Source: Lysinibacillus odysseyi
Lineage (GTDB): Bacteria > Bacillota > Bacilli > Bacillales_A > Planococcaceae
Reading direction: 5' to 3'
Length of the DNA stretch: 64,000 bases
NCBI GenBank assembly: GCA_014595895.1
Contig: JABUKB010000007.1
Location: 58,263 to 122,262, forward strand
Part shown: piece after piece, positions 1-9,138 of the stretch
How the letters are laid out: the number at the start of each line of letters is the position of its first letter
Position numbering within the stretch: position 1 is the first letter of the stretch
Program-made: the position numbers and the translations under genes
The notes under the pieces: generated by a model
What the model was told of the DNA's origin: nothing
Databases searched by the model: none
The model's input: the letters and a program-made list of their open reading frames with translations, nothing else

Positions 1-2
1 GG

Positions 3-1583
3 CTAGAGTTTATTGATCAAAAGCAGGAAGCCTACAAGGCAGGAGCAGATACGGACCTTGCCCTGCATCAATCCGAGCAGGGGGCTATTCAAGCAGAAGC
101 TTATTTTCAAAAGACCGGTCAGCCGGCCTATGCCTGTTCCATTATTTTTAAGGTCGGGGCAGGTAACCAAAAGGATTTAAGCCTGCGGGCTGAGCAACTG
201 AAGCAGGAGCTTTTGAAATACGGCATGAAGGTCGTCAGTCCGTTTGGTGAGCAAATGGCTCTTGCGATGGAAAAACTGCTTGGTTCAAGACAAATTAACA
301 CCGATTACAAAATTGAAGCAGAATCAGGTGTACTTGCAGCGATGATGTTCGGGGCTACAACCTCCGTTGGCGATAACCGGGGCTTTTATATCGGGTTTAC
401 AGACCGGTTGAAACGTCCTGTATTCATTCAGCCGGACTTAGCTGCCAAAGCCTATAATATCGGCAATTTAGAGGATAGTATTTCTGCCATTGTCGCCGGG
501 GCAACGGGGAAGGGGAAATCATATTTCATGAACCTCTATACGACACTTTCCGTTTTAACCGGTTCACAGGCATTGATCGTGGATCCCAAGGGTGACCGTA
601 AACACTGGGATAGCCTGCCGTTAATCGATAAAGAATACATTTCAAAATGGACACTCGGGAGTGAGCTATCGGATAAAGGTTGTTTAGACCCGTTTCGTAC
701 ATCGGATTCGATTGAAAATGCGAAGGCAACGGCAAAGGACATTCTGGCCTACCTTGTCGGGGTAGACCTCCGTGATACGGAGTACCAAATGCTCGCACTT
801 GCTGTGGAAGCTGTTGCGACCGAGGAAGACCCGTGCATCGGTGCAGTGATTACGCATTTAGAAGGCATGCTGGAGGATAGTGAGGCAAAAATGTCGGAGA
901 AAAAGCAGCAGGCGATTGAATCCCTCGTTGATATTTTCCATTCCCTGCGTAATGAAAAGCTCGCCTCATTATTATTTGGTGAGGTCGGGCAGGACTATAA
1001 AGTGCTGAAGGTGGACAAGCCAATGCAAATTTTAATGGTGGAGCATTTAAACTTGCCGGATACGGACCAGACACAATCCGGAAAGCTTTTGCCTTCCCAG
1101 AAATTATCCGAGGCGATCATGATCTCCATTACCGCCTTTACGCAGCAATATATGTTTCGTCAGGACCGAGGCATCCATAAAATCATCCTGCAGGACGAAG
1201 CTAGCTCGATTGATGCCAATCCTTCAGGTCGTCGGATGATGGATTTCATCATCCGGAAAGGACGTTACTATAACACGACGCTTTTAAAGGGCTCGCAAAA
1301 TGCAACGGACCATGGCAATGACGTGGCCAATGTCGGGATGAAATTTTCCTTTGGTTTACGTAAATCAGAAGAGGCACGTGAGATGCTGAAATTCCTGAAC
1401 CTGCCTGAAACGGAAAGCAACGTGCAACGGTTACGAACATTGGAAAAGGGGCATTGCCTATTCCAGGATATTTACGGACGCACCACAACGATTTATATTG
1501 ACCCGGTCTTTGTCGAGTTCGAACGTGCCTTTGACTCCTCAACAGCAAGCGAAGAGGAGCGTCAATACGAACAGAGTAAATAA
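3..1583 (+). CDS. VirB4/TraE-like conjugation ATPase, 5' end outside window
   Basis: The frame is open from the left edge, so this is the C-terminal 526 residues of a longer protein; an internal TTG at 213 is not a plausible start because coding continues upstream. Walker A GATGKGKS is encoded near 498 and Walker B IILQDEAS near 1185, with a C-terminal RecA-like ATPase layout typical of VirB4 of Gram-positive type IV secretion systems. Such proteins energise assembly of the mating channel at the inner face of the membrane. It heads a co-directional transfer block and is followed by a VirB6/TrbL-like gene, the usual neighbour. G+C is visibly higher than in the accessory genes. Confident in family, not in the exact subfamily. 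Confidence 0.88.
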   Translation, partial: LEFIDQKQEAYKAGADTDLALHQSEQGAIQAEAYFQKTGQPAYACSIIFKVGAGNQKDLSLRAEQLKQELLKYGMKVVSPFGEQMALAMEKLLGSRQINTDYKIEAESGVLAAMMFGATTSVGDNRGFYIGFTDRLKRPVFIQPDLAAKAYNIGNLEDSISAIVAGATGKGKSYFMNLYTTLSVLTGSQALIVDPKGDRKHWDSLPLIDKEYISKWTLGSELSDKGCLDPFRTSDSIENAKATAKDILAYLVGVDLRDTEYQMLALAVEAVATEEDPCIGAVITHLEGMLEDSEAKMSEKKQQAIESLVDIFHSLRNEKLASLLFGEVGQDYKVLKVDKPMQILMVEHLNLPDTDQTQSGKLLPSQKLSEAIMISITAFTQQYMFRQDRGIHKIILQDEASSIDANPSGRRMMDFIIRKGRYYNTTLLKGSQNATDHGNDVANVGMKFSFGLRKSEEAREMLKFLNLPETESNVQRLRTLEKGHCLFQDIYGRTTTIYIDPVFVEFERAFDSSTASEEERQYEQSK

Positions 1584-1647
1584 AAACATTAAACAATTAA
1601 TACATTAATGTATAAATAAACATATTTATTAATGCATTAATTAATGG
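1584..1647. repeat. ATTAAT-word intergenic spacer 1
   Basis: About 60 bp composed almost only of TTAAT, ATTAAT and ATAAA words with nested inverted repeats. It ends directly at the GGAGG of the next gene. Confidence 0.6.
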
Positions 1648-1657
1648 AGGTAGCTGC

Positions 1658-3802
1658 ATGAAAAAATATGTGATGTATTTGCTCATTCTAGTGCTGCTAT
1701 GCATTCCACAAGGTGTTGATTCGGCTTTGATTCAGGATAGAACGCCGGTTGATAATGTATATGATACTAATAATCATGGTCGTTATAAGGGAACTGAGGT
1801 TTATTATGATTTAGATATTGTTGTAGATAGTGAAGAAACAGGAGTTACGGATTGGATGTTTAATCCGTTTGATACGTTAAGTGGTGAAGGTACTAAGCTA
1901 ATCGATTTAGCGCTTTTTAAATTTGTAGAAGGTTTATTTATGTTAAACGTATTTCTAACAAATGTATTGATTGGCATTATGGAATTTGCGTTAAATAGTG
2001 CGGACGTATTAAACCAACTAATATCTCGTATAGCGATTACTGTTTCAGCGTTTACAGGAATTACGAATGGTAATTTTTCTTCTTCGGGTTTATTTGGCGG
2101 AACAATAGGTGTTATTTGTGTCATAGTTGTGATTTATGCGTTGTGGCAGTTTGTCACGAAACGGGAGAAAATAGCAGCTTTTGGAACAATTGCACAGTCT
2201 ATTATTGCTTTTACAATTTCACTACTCATCTTTTCGAATTTTTCTGGCTTTTTACAGGGAATGAATTCAATGAGTAATGAGGTTTCTGTTCTATTACTTC
2301 CAAATGAAAACCAAGAAAACCAAACAACACAATCATTAATGTATGATAATATTTTCAATTCATTTGTTCATGTACCTTACTTGATGTTGCAGTATTCGAC
2401 TACAAATGAATTAGATATTACGGAGGAACGAATTAAAAATCTATTATCGAAAAAGCCTAATTCAGAGGAACGAAATGAAGTAGCAAAAAAAGAAATTGAA
2501 GAGTATGGAAATTTTACGATGCATTCATCGAACTTAGTGGAACGATTAATTTTTGTTTGTGTAGCAATTTTAATCAATGCGTTTAATTCAATACCCGTAC
2601 TCTTATTGGCACTGAGTATTATACTCTGCCAGTTTTGGTTTATGTTAATTGCAATGTTAGCACCTTTTGCATTACTTTGGTCAGCTTTACCTGAACAAAT
2701 AGGTGTCTTGAAACGCTTCTTTTTTGAACTATGTATTCCGCTGTTTATTAAAATTGGGTTGGTAATAATGACAATCTTTTTATTTGGATTAACTGAGATT
2801 ATTTATGGATTAAATACGCTAGATGGTAGTTTAATTGGTTTTATCACAGCTGGAGTATTGCAATTTATGTTGCTACTATCACTATTTTTAATGAGAAAGC
2901 GCATTTTCGATATCTTTTCGAAAGGCTCTGTACAGTTAAGCCAAATGCGAGAAAGCTTTGCGCACGGTAAAGAGAAAGCTTTATCTCCGGTGAAAAAGAC
3001 AGCAGAAGGTGCTGGGACCCTTGCAGGTGCAGTAGCAGGTGGCATGATAGCAGGTCCACAAGGTGCGGCACTTGGGGCGAATATTGGTAACAGTGCCACG
3101 CAAGCTTTAACAGGCAGTGCCGGTGTGGGAAAGTCGATGCAACGCGCATCCTTTTCGGCATATGCCTTAAAGAAAACGATGGATGCCCAGCCGAAAGATA
3201 AATTTGGTGATAAGGTAGCACCGAACTTCTTTAAAGAGGTGACTAAATCTAATATGTCCGCAATGGAAAAAGAAAACTTAAGCACTTTAACAGAACTGGG
3301 CTTAGACGAACAATCAGCCAAGGAAACGGTTTTGGGTATGCGTAAGGAAGGATTGAATCACCTGAATGCAAAGGATATAGAAGGTTCGGTTCGGCCTTCT
3401 TTTGAGCAAGCAGCACAAGATGGAAATCAAAGGAATCCACATGAATATGTACTAAATACACTAAGAGCGTCACAGCGTTCCTCAAGATTTGAGGGCTTAT
3501 ATGAGGAAAGTGAGCATGGGGGTATTAAATTAGGTAATTACAATGCCGTCTCAAAGGGTAAATATCAAGCAATCCCTGAAACAAACATTGTGATTGATAG
3601 CTACGGCGAATTGCATCAGCGAGCACGTGTTGATACGTCTGCCATTGAGGGTGATGTAACACTGGAAACAGCATCAACATTATCTAGACAAGCGAGAATT
3701 AATGATGTGACGAGTATTAATCAGCATGTGATTCAAAGTGAAAGCATGGAAAGTGAGCAGGCAAAGCCATTTGTCCAGTTGTTTGAGGATAATCAAAAGT
3801 AG
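1658..3802 (+). CDS. VirB6/TrbL-like polytopic transfer membrane protein (CD3337/EF1877 type)
   Basis: 714 residues. A signal-like hydrophobic segment covers residues 1-22, then several membrane spans lie between about 85 and 200 and between about 295 and 412. The tail from about 440 is soluble, starting with an Ala/Gly-rich zipper-like stretch (AGAVAGGMIAGPQGAALG). This is the organisation of the mobilome membrane proteins beside VirB4 in Gram-positive conjugative elements, the presumed counterpart of VirB6/TrbL in the channel. The ATG has GGAGG 7 bases upstream. The membrane part is AT-richer than its neighbours and the tail less so. The gene abuts the downstream lipoprotein gene, suggesting co-translation. 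Role inferred from family and position. Confidence 0.8.
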   Translation: MKKYVMYLLILVLLCIPQGVDSALIQDRTPVDNVYDTNNHGRYKGTEVYYDLDIVVDSEETGVTDWMFNPFDTLSGEGTKLIDLALFKFVEGLFMLNVFLTNVLIGIMEFALNSADVLNQLISRIAITVSAFTGITNGNFSSSGLFGGTIGVICVIVVIYALWQFVTKREKIAAFGTIAQSIIAFTISLLIFSNFSGFLQGMNSMSNEVSVLLLPNENQENQTTQSLMYDNIFNSFVHVPYLMLQYSTTNELDITEERIKNLLSKKPNSEERNEVAKKEIEEYGNFTMHSSNLVERLIFVCVAILINAFNSIPVLLLALSIILCQFWFMLIAMLAPFALLWSALPEQIGVLKRFFFELCIPLFIKIGLVIMTIFLFGLTEIIYGLNTLDGSLIGFITAGVLQFMLLLSLFLMRKRIFDIFSKGSVQLSQMRESFAHGKEKALSPVKKTAEGAGTLAGAVAGGMIAGPQGAALGANIGNSATQALTGSAGVGKSMQRASFSAYALKKTMDAQPKDKFGDKVAPNFFKEVTKSNMSAMEKENLSTLTELGLDEQSAKETVLGMRKEGLNHLNAKDIEGSVRPSFEQAAQDGNQRNPHEYVLNTLRASQRSSRFEGLYEESEHGGIKLGNYNAVSKGKYQAIPETNIVIDSYGELHQRARVDTSAIEGDVTLETASTLSRQARINDVTSINQHVIQSESMESEQAKPFVQLFEDNQK

Positions 3803-3816
3803 AGAGGGTGAATTTC

Positions 3817-4374
3817 ATGAAAAAAATATGGATGGTCATGGGATGCAGTCTTTTATTAGCGGCGTGCGGTGATCCAGATAAAGAAGCTACATCAATAGAA
3901 ACTCCAGTTGCGGAAAGCGAAAATGAATCGACACAAGTAACGGAACCATTAGATGAGGATTACGCAGCATTCTTAGAGCATCATTCTGAAACGGAATTAG
4001 AGGATGTTCGAGCAACAGGTGAAAAGTTAATGTATGCATACTACAGTAAGTTAGATACCCAATTGTACAATAAATTAAAGGAACAACTAGTTGTAGGAGC
4101 CCAAACAGAAATTGAAGATTATATTGGAGTACTAGATAAAAATAAGGATTACGAAATCGAGAATATTAAATCAGAATATATTCAAGGTTTTGATGCTCCA
4201 GAAGTACACATTTTATATACCGTTGATTATTTTGAAGTCAGTAACGGAGATAAGTCGGAGGTTAAAACAAATGAATTTGTTATTACAGCATTAGATTGGA
4301 AAGATAAAGAAGGACTTGGTATTTCAAAGTTTGAGGATAAAACTCTTCTAGACGAAAATTCATTATTTAATTAA
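3817..4374 (+). CDS. Conjugation-associated lipoprotein
   Basis: I choose the ATG at 3817, with AGAGAGGGTG 6 bases upstream, over an in-frame GTG at 3808 that overlaps that ribosome site. The product has a short signal peptide with lipobox LLAAC, so it should be lipid-anchored outside the membrane after cleavage before Cys. The mature part is acidic, about 165 residues, with no recognised catalytic motif; the second half has an alternating strand pattern like small NTF2-type domains. It sits 14 bases after the VirB6-like gene and before a spacer, so it is probably a surface component of the mating apparatus. Function not assigned. Confidence 0.75.
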   Translation: MKKIWMVMGCSLLLAACGDPDKEATSIETPVAESENESTQVTEPLDEDYAAFLEHHSETELEDVRATGEKLMYAYYSKLDTQLYNKLKEQLVVGAQTEIEDYIGVLDKNKDYEIENIKSEYIQGFDAPEVHILYTVDYFEVSNGDKSEVKTNEFVITALDWKDKEGLGISKFEDKTLLDENSLFN

Positions 4375-4446
4375 CCACATAAATACATTAACTTATTAAA
4401 CCATTAATATTTTAATATATTTATTTATTAACTGATTTATAAATTC
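4375..4446. repeat. ATTAAT-word intergenic spacer 2
   Basis: Seventy bases of TTAAT/ATTAAT/ATATTTATTT words after the lipoprotein stop codon, with several short palindromes. Confidence 0.6.
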
Positions 4447-4466
4447 TAAAGAAAGGATGTGTAAAG

Positions 4467-5051
4467 GTGCAAAAGCAAACCGAACTCAAAAATGTCCTAC
4501 ATGCACTGGAGGATTTGAAGTCCTACATGATGCTTGAGTTGGCCAAAATGAATGAGGATGATGTAGCCTATCAAAACACGACCATCTATCCTATACCAGA
4601 AATTGAAGAAATATCCTTACCTGTGTCTACCGTTAACGGAGAGCAGGTCTTTTTCATTTTGCGTATCTTTTTTGAAGGTGCCCTCCCGCCGTATATAAAT
4701 CCAAGAACGGCAACGGGACATGATCCTTATTACAAAGATGTGAGAACCTATTATGAAATCGCAACGGATGCTGCCCTTCGAACGAATAGAGAACGTCCTT
4801 CTATCACAAAGGCGGTTGTATTTTTACGGCACCATTTTAAGGACCTCATCATTCGGGATTTGGATAACCGGAACCGGAAACTAATTATCGATGCTCTAAG
4901 AAAAAATCAGGTGATGGGAGAGGATGCCTGGCAACATTGTTCCTTTTATGAGGAAGGTGTGTTAGCTGAAAAAAATGCGGTGGAAGTGTTTGTAATGGAG
5001 CAGCACGTCCTCCCTTATTTTTTACTGCATGAACGCAAGAAAACGGGCTAA
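4467..5051 (+). CDS. RusA-like protein, possible Holliday-junction resolvase fold
   Basis: 194 residues from a GTG start (AAAGGA 9 bases upstream). The stretch RDLDNRNRKLIIDALR followed by GEDAW resembles the RusA signature, in which clustered aspartates and a Lys (D-x-DN...K...lDAL...D) form the metal site that cuts four-way junctions. The N-terminal 60 residues look like a separate helical region. Length and motif order fit RusA-like endonucleases, which are more usual in phages and recombination modules than in transfer clusters. It could have lost catalysis and serve another role. The family call is motif-based inference. Confidence 0.45.
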   Translation: MQKQTELKNVLHALEDLKSYMMLELAKMNEDDVAYQNTTIYPIPEIEEISLPVSTVNGEQVFFILRIFFEGALPPYINPRTATGHDPYYKDVRTYYEIATDAALRTNRERPSITKAVVFLRHHFKDLIIRDLDNRNRKLIIDALRKNQVMGEDAWQHCSFYEEGVLAEKNAVEVFVMEQHVLPYFLLHERKKTG

Positions 5052-5054
5052 ATG

Positions 5055-5122
5055 CATGTCATTTATCCGGCTTATGCTCTTTTTTCTAAATGACACGGGC
5101 ACCTGAAATTCTAAATGACATG
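5055..5122. promoter_or_regulatory. Inverted repeat upstream of the replication-relaxation gene
   Basis: CATGTCATTTA at 5055-5065 is exactly inverted as TAAATGACATG at 5112-5122, and a third half-site TAAATGACA lies at 5087-5095. The position in a 220-base leader suggests a protein-binding site or an oriT-like structure. No terminator T-run follows. Confidence 0.4.
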
Positions 5123-5274
5123 AAAAACACTCGGATACTGCTTGCGATAGTACGGATTTTGGCGCTTCAATACGAATACACTGCCTCCCCCGATTTTCGG
5201 GAAGATATGTTGAGTGTTGTCATGTGATGAAAGACGAAACGTACCAGGCACAGATCATACTGGAGGGATCATGT

Positions 5275-6297
5275 ATGGCAGGAAGAAAGAAACCAAACAA
5301 CAAATATACCATCAAGCAAATCACGGAAACGGACGTAAACATTCTGAAATTGCTTTACCAATACCGGGTGCTGACAGTTGAGCAGGTGAACCAATTTATG
5401 GGGCTGTCAGATCACTACATTCGCCGGAAACTAAACCTATTACTGAACACAAATCTCATTTTCAGCAACCCGATTAGTGGTGGCTACAGAGATCAAAAAA
5501 GACAAGGCAGTGCCTACCAAATTACCGGTCATGGCATCACGGTTTTACGCGGGCATGGAATAGACGTTCCGCAAAATGCGGATGCACTGCGGATTCCGAA
5601 AAAGCAGTTAGTCTATTTACTCACAAGCTATGACATTGCCTTTGAATTGCTGGAGTACGGCTGGACGTTCGAGCAGTCCCGCCATGTAAAATCAAGGCTC
5701 AATTTGGATCGCCAGGGTGTACTGCGCGGATTGTTAACCTCCCCAGCCGGAGCGGACTGGTTATTTTTCATCACGCTAAAGGACATTGCGGTGACGACGG
5801 TACACAAAATGAAAAAGGATATGGAGAGCTGCGGTCGTTATCGTGAAAAAGTAATTTTCACGAAGGGCTTGCCTGCCTTTAAATTGCTCATCAAATTTTT
5901 CATAAAGGAAGAAACCATTCTTCGTTTAGCGGATAGCTGTAAAATCATTCCGCCTTTACTGACAAGTTCCTATCTCCGTTTTATTTCAACGGACGAGGAA
6001 TTTTTTTCGTTTATCGGAAAGTTAGGCTATCCGGTGAAACAGGAAGATCAGGTGAGACCCTTGGAGCGTTGGAAAACGTATGACGGTTATTGTGCAGTCA
6101 ACCTAATCGATACGGACTTAGTGAAGGTCTATAACATACTCGGCTATAACAGCTACCATTTAGAACGCATCCGGGGCTTTAAAGTATTTACGACACCGAG
6201 TCTGGCTCCGGTACACCAAGAACTGTTAGCCCACCTGCCGCACGTGCATTTTGAGCTAATTGATATTGAGATTTTCGAACAGGAATTAGCTAACTAA
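5275..6297 (+). CDS. Replication-relaxation family winged-helix protein
   Basis: I prefer the ATG at 5275 (GGAGGG 7 bases upstream) over upstream in-frame codons at 5224. The first 90 residues form a winged-helix domain, with TETDVNILKLLYQYRVLTV leading into the recognition helix and a YIRRKLNLLL segment. The rest is a mixed domain seen in plasmid replication-relaxation proteins, which regulate or assist relaxases and replication initiators on Gram-positive plasmids. No nuclease motif is obvious. It stands between transfer genes, so a role in DNA processing for transfer is more likely than in channel assembly. The product would be 340 residues. Family moderately sure, job inferred. Confidence 0.68.
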   Translation: MAGRKKPNNKYTIKQITETDVNILKLLYQYRVLTVEQVNQFMGLSDHYIRRKLNLLLNTNLIFSNPISGGYRDQKRQGSAYQITGHGITVLRGHGIDVPQNADALRIPKKQLVYLLTSYDIAFELLEYGWTFEQSRHVKSRLNLDRQGVLRGLLTSPAGADWLFFITLKDIAVTTVHKMKKDMESCGRYREKVIFTKGLPAFKLLIKFFIKEETILRLADSCKIIPPLLTSSYLRFISTDEEFFSFIGKLGYPVKQEDQVRPLERWKTYDGYCAVNLIDTDLVKVYNILGYNSYHLERIRGFKVFTTPSLAPVHQELLAHLPHVHFELIDIEIFEQELAN

Positions 6298-6345
6298 TTA
6301 ATCCATTAATATATTAATGGATTAATAAATAAAAACAGAAATAGA
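6298..6345. repeat. ATTAAT-word intergenic spacer 3
   Basis: Short copy of the AT-word spacer, TTAATCCATTAATATATTAA and onward, between the winged-helix gene and a small gene. Confidence 0.55.
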
Positions 6346-6372
6346 TGTATGTATAGTGGGAGGTGTATTCCT

Positions 6373-6561
6373 TTGTATCCTTTAATAGCGGAGTTAGATG
6401 AGGTGATGCGTATTGCGGACAGCCCGAAAGCTGTTCTGCTTATTCGCGAGCATTTCACGGAAACCGAGCAGCTGTATTTAAACCAATTGTTTCGGGAGGT
6501 CTTTCAGGATGAAGTGCATTTTCTAATTGAGGTAGAAATCAGCCGAAAAAGCCAAAAGTAA
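6373..6561 (+). CDS. Small hypothetical protein in transfer operon
   Basis: 62 residues if translation starts at the TTG at 6373, which has GGGAGGTG 7 bases upstream; an in-frame ATG at 6349 lacks a ribosome site. The product is acidic and mostly helical, with no cysteine and no membrane span. It lies 13 bases before the VirB8-like gene, with which it is probably co-translated. I do not recognise it. Conservation of frame, a strong ribosome site and tight spacing support a real gene. Confidence 0.6.
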   Translation: MYPLIAELDEVMRIADSPKAVLLIREHFTETEQLYLNQLFREVFQDEVHFLIEVEISRKSQK

Positions 6562-6574
6562 ATGAGGGAGGAAC

Positions 6575-7171
6575 ATGAACCCGAAAATTATTCAGTTTGT
6601 TATATACGGCACGGTATTTCTTATCGCCCTTTCTGTCGGAAAATCGATGTTTGCACCTGAGGCGGAACCGGAAAATGTCGAAACACTTACACGGGAAGTT
6701 CCACGTGAAACGGGTCATGATAATGATTCACGAAAGATAGAGGAAGAAAAATTAGAAGTCGAAATGTCGAATGACGAGCAAGTCTACACTTTGGACAACC
6801 TTTATCATGAAAAAACAATTTTGGCATCGAGGGAGCTGGCTACCCGTTTTGCGCTGTGGCATTTCCCGTACGATGAAGCACCGAAAGATTTTGGTGAAAT
6901 CAGCAGCTATGTCACCCCCGACGTATGGGAACGCCTGCAAAATGCGCGTCCAACGAATGCGAGCAGAAAGCGTACGCTGACAAGCTATGAAATCTTTGAA
7001 GCCTATAATCAAACAAACACGATCCATTGGGTAGTTCGTTTGACGGGAGATGTTTTTGACGAGAAAAATCAAAAAATCGAAACGGTTACCTACGACTATC
7101 ACATTTACATGATGGAAGACGCCAGTGCACGTCTTTACATCACGGAATTTACTCCTCAGAAAGTGAGCTGA
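6575..7171 (+). CDS. VirB8/TcpC-like bitopic transfer protein
   Basis: 198 residues: one N-terminal membrane span (about residues 5-25), a charged linker to about 75, and a C-terminal alpha/beta domain of about 120 residues. This layout (short cytoplasmic end, one span, extracytoplasmic NTF2-like domain) is that of VirB8-type channel scaffolds such as TcpC and the C-terminal half of Tn916 Orf13. The start ATG follows GAGGGAGG. Only 5 bases separate its stop from the next gene, the cell-wall hydrolase, so the two are likely translated together. Assignment is by topology, length and context, since VirB8 proteins share little sequence. Confidence 0.6.
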   Translation: MNPKIIQFVIYGTVFLIALSVGKSMFAPEAEPENVETLTREVPRETGHDNDSRKIEEEKLEVEMSNDEQVYTLDNLYHEKTILASRELATRFALWHFPYDEAPKDFGEISSYVTPDVWERLQNARPTNASRKRTLTSYEIFEAYNQTNTIHWVVRLTGDVFDEKNQKIETVTYDYHIYMMEDASARLYITEFTPQKVS

Positions 7172-7176
7172 GGCAA

Positions 7177-8259
7177 ATGAAAAAGAGTATAGCTTTACCT
7201 TTAGCGGGACTTGCATTGTCACCGCTTTTTATTATGGGCGCGCTTTTGGTTTTTATCATGCTGCTCGTTGCCGTCTTCGGCGGAACGGAGCAAACGTCAG
7301 ATTTTTATTCAGTCGAAATGTCAGAGCTGGCGGCAAATGAAATCCCGTCGGAGTTTATTCCGCATTACAAAGCAGCAGGTGAAAAATACGGCGTGAACTG
7401 GTTACTGCTAGCCTCCATTCACCGGCAGGAAACCAACTTTTCTAGAAATCTGGCTGTTTCTTCAGCCGGGGCACTGGGTCACACCCAATTCATGCCCTGT
7501 ACCTTTGTTGGCTGGAGCTACCCGACATGCGGAGGCTTGGGCAATGCACCGATTCCGGAAAGCGTATTGACTTCCCCGGGGCAAATCAAAAACTACGGCG
7601 GTTACGGTGTCGATGCAAATGATGACGGAAAAGCGGACCCATGGGATCTGGAGGACGCGATTCATACAATGGCAAACTATATCTCCCAGAATTTAAAGGG
7701 TGCAACAGAGGAAGAAAAAATGAAGAACGCCCTCTTTATTTACAATCAGTCGGATGAATATGTACAGGAAGTGTTCACACGCTTTATGACCTATTCCAAT
7801 GGATTTGTCGAACGGAAAATCAGCGCGGGTGCGTTGATTGCCGGCGACATTGCATGGCCGGTCCCTTTTACGCAGCGGATTACGTCCTCCTACCTGGATC
7901 CAAACAGAAATAATCATGTAGGAATCGATATCGCAAGCCCTGGGGTTAACGGGACGGAAATTGTCGCGTATATGGCCGGTGTCGTCATTAAATCGGAATA
8001 TCATTATAAAGTTCTGCCCAGCGGGAAAGCGCTTGGCTGGGGGCATTATGTGCGCATTGATCACGGAAATGAGTTGCATACCATTTATGCTCATATGATT
8101 AAGCCTGGTATCCCTGCCGGAACAAAAGTAAAGGTCGGTCAAGTAATTGGTTATGTTGGAAGTACCGGTAAATCAACAGGTCCCCACCTTCATTTTGAGA
8201 CGCTTGTCAATGGAAAGGCGGTAGATCCGATACCCTATTTAAATAAACTAATAAACTAA
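7177..8259 (+). CDS. Bifunctional lytic transglycosylase / M23 endopeptidase (VirB1-like)
   Basis: 360 residues. A membrane span covers residues 10-33. The lytic transglycosylase domain follows (about 60-210), with catalytic Glu85 in HRQETNFSRN and the downstream GALGHTQFMP motif. The C-terminal LytM/M23 domain runs from about 225, with zinc ligands His247 and Asp251 (HVGID), His306 (YAHM) and HLHF at 337-340. Such two-domain enzymes open peptidoglycan locally for the transfer channel in Gram-positive conjugation, cutting glycan and peptide bonds. All key residues are present, so it should be active. It directly follows the VirB8-like gene and is followed by an AT-word spacer. Confidence 0.92.
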   Translation: MKKSIALPLAGLALSPLFIMGALLVFIMLLVAVFGGTEQTSDFYSVEMSELAANEIPSEFIPHYKAAGEKYGVNWLLLASIHRQETNFSRNLAVSSAGALGHTQFMPCTFVGWSYPTCGGLGNAPIPESVLTSPGQIKNYGGYGVDANDDGKADPWDLEDAIHTMANYISQNLKGATEEEKMKNALFIYNQSDEYVQEVFTRFMTYSNGFVERKISAGALIAGDIAWPVPFTQRITSSYLDPNRNNHVGIDIASPGVNGTEIVAYMAGVVIKSEYHYKVLPSGKALGWGHYVRIDHGNELHTIYAHMIKPGIPAGTKVKVGQVIGYVGSTGKSTGPHLHFETLVNGKAVDPIPYLNKLIN

Positions 8260-8322
8260 TAAACTAATAAAGAAATAAATTAATACATTAGTTTATTAAT
8301 CTATAAAACCATTAATCTATTT
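8260..8322. repeat. ATTAAT-word intergenic spacer 4
   Basis: Begins with the direct repeat AAACTAATAAACTAATAAAC overlapping the hydrolase gene's end and continues as ATTAAT words to the GGAGGTGG of the next gene. Confidence 0.6.
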
Positions 8323-8336
8323 GGAGGTGGACAGCT

Positions 8337-8792
8337 GTGAAATATCTCATGCTGGTAATGGCTGCCTTGCTTGTAGGATGGACAGGTTTTTTGTTTTTTA
8401 ATCAACATCTGGAAAAACATATTCTCTTTATTTTTTCCGGTGCGGCAATGGTCTGTTCACTCACTGCGATTTTCCTGAACAGAACGAAGGCAAGAATGGT
8501 GCCCCTGCTAGTACGCTTTCTTGTTTTCACTCAGCTGATCTGGATCGCGGGCAATTTCGTGGAAAATGGGTGGCGTTATGAAAATTATCTCTCAGCAAAA
8601 TCAGTCGCCTATCTAACCGTTGTCCTATTATTCGGTGTCAGCCTTTTTATACAGCTCACATGGGTTCGCTTGGAACGAAGGACGAAAGAAAAGCGTGGCA
8701 ACACACGCCTGCGTCCGGAAGCAAAAAAAAGACCAAAGCTGCCAGCGAGTGATTTGCAGCTTACACTGGGTCGCTCAGTGGAACGGAAATAA
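8337..8792 (+). CDS. Four-span membrane protein of the transfer block
   Basis: 151 residues from a GTG start with GGAGGTGG 6 bases upstream. Four hydrophobic segments are visible at about residues 3-20, 30-47, 53-77 and 86-110. A basic cytoplasmic tail of about 35 residues follows. No enzymatic motif. Its place between the cell-wall hydrolase and the coupling protein suggests an accessory channel component. Not a family I recognise by name. Confidence 0.7.
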   Translation: MKYLMLVMAALLVGWTGFLFFNQHLEKHILFIFSGAAMVCSLTAIFLNRTKARMVPLLVRFLVFTQLIWIAGNFVENGWRYENYLSAKSVAYLTVVLLFGVSLFIQLTWVRLERRTKEKRGNTRLRPEAKKRPKLPASDLQLTLGRSVERK

Positions 8793-8826
8793 ATTAACTA
8801 ATTAATACATTAATCAATTTATAAAT
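8793..8826. repeat. ATTAAT-word intergenic spacer 5
   Basis: Shortest spacer: TTAACTAATTAATACATTAA and onward, between two membrane-protein genes. Confidence 0.5.
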
Positions 8827-8840
8827 GGAGTTGAATCTGC

Positions 8841-9083
8841 ATGAACCTGACATTGGACCGAAAACGGCAGCTGGCTCTGATTGTATTGCTGGTTGGGATT
8901 TTATTCTGGCTTCCGACCTTATTACGCATTCCAAGTCCGCTGTGGCTCCTGTCTTTTCCGCTGGGACTAATGGGAGCGTATTTTGCGTATCAAGCCAAAG
9001 CAGCGAGCCTACTTGTAGCGAACGTCTGTCTGTTCTTTAGTTATTTTCTATTACTGGCGCTGTTTACGATGCTATACAACTAA
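8841..9083 (+). CDS. Small membrane protein of the transfer block
   Basis: 80 residues, nearly all hydrophobic, with about three spans (residues 8-24, 27-45, 52-78). The ATG is preceded by GGAG at 10 bases. An overlapping frame starting at 8825 is less likely because it lacks hydrophobic periodicity and ends early. It may act with the preceding four-span protein. Function unknown. Confidence 0.6.
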   Translation: MNLTLDRKRQLALIVLLVGILFWLPTLLRIPSPLWLLSFPLGLMGAYFAYQAKAASLLVANVCLFFSYFLLLALFTMLYN

Positions 9084-9128
9084 TTAATAAATAAATACAT
9101 TAAAACATTAATATGTTAATGGTTTGAT
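9084..9128. repeat. ATTAAT-word intergenic spacer 6
   Basis: Copy of the AT-word spacer between the small membrane gene and the interrupted frame that follows. Confidence 0.55.
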
Positions 9129-9138
9129 ATAAAAGGAT

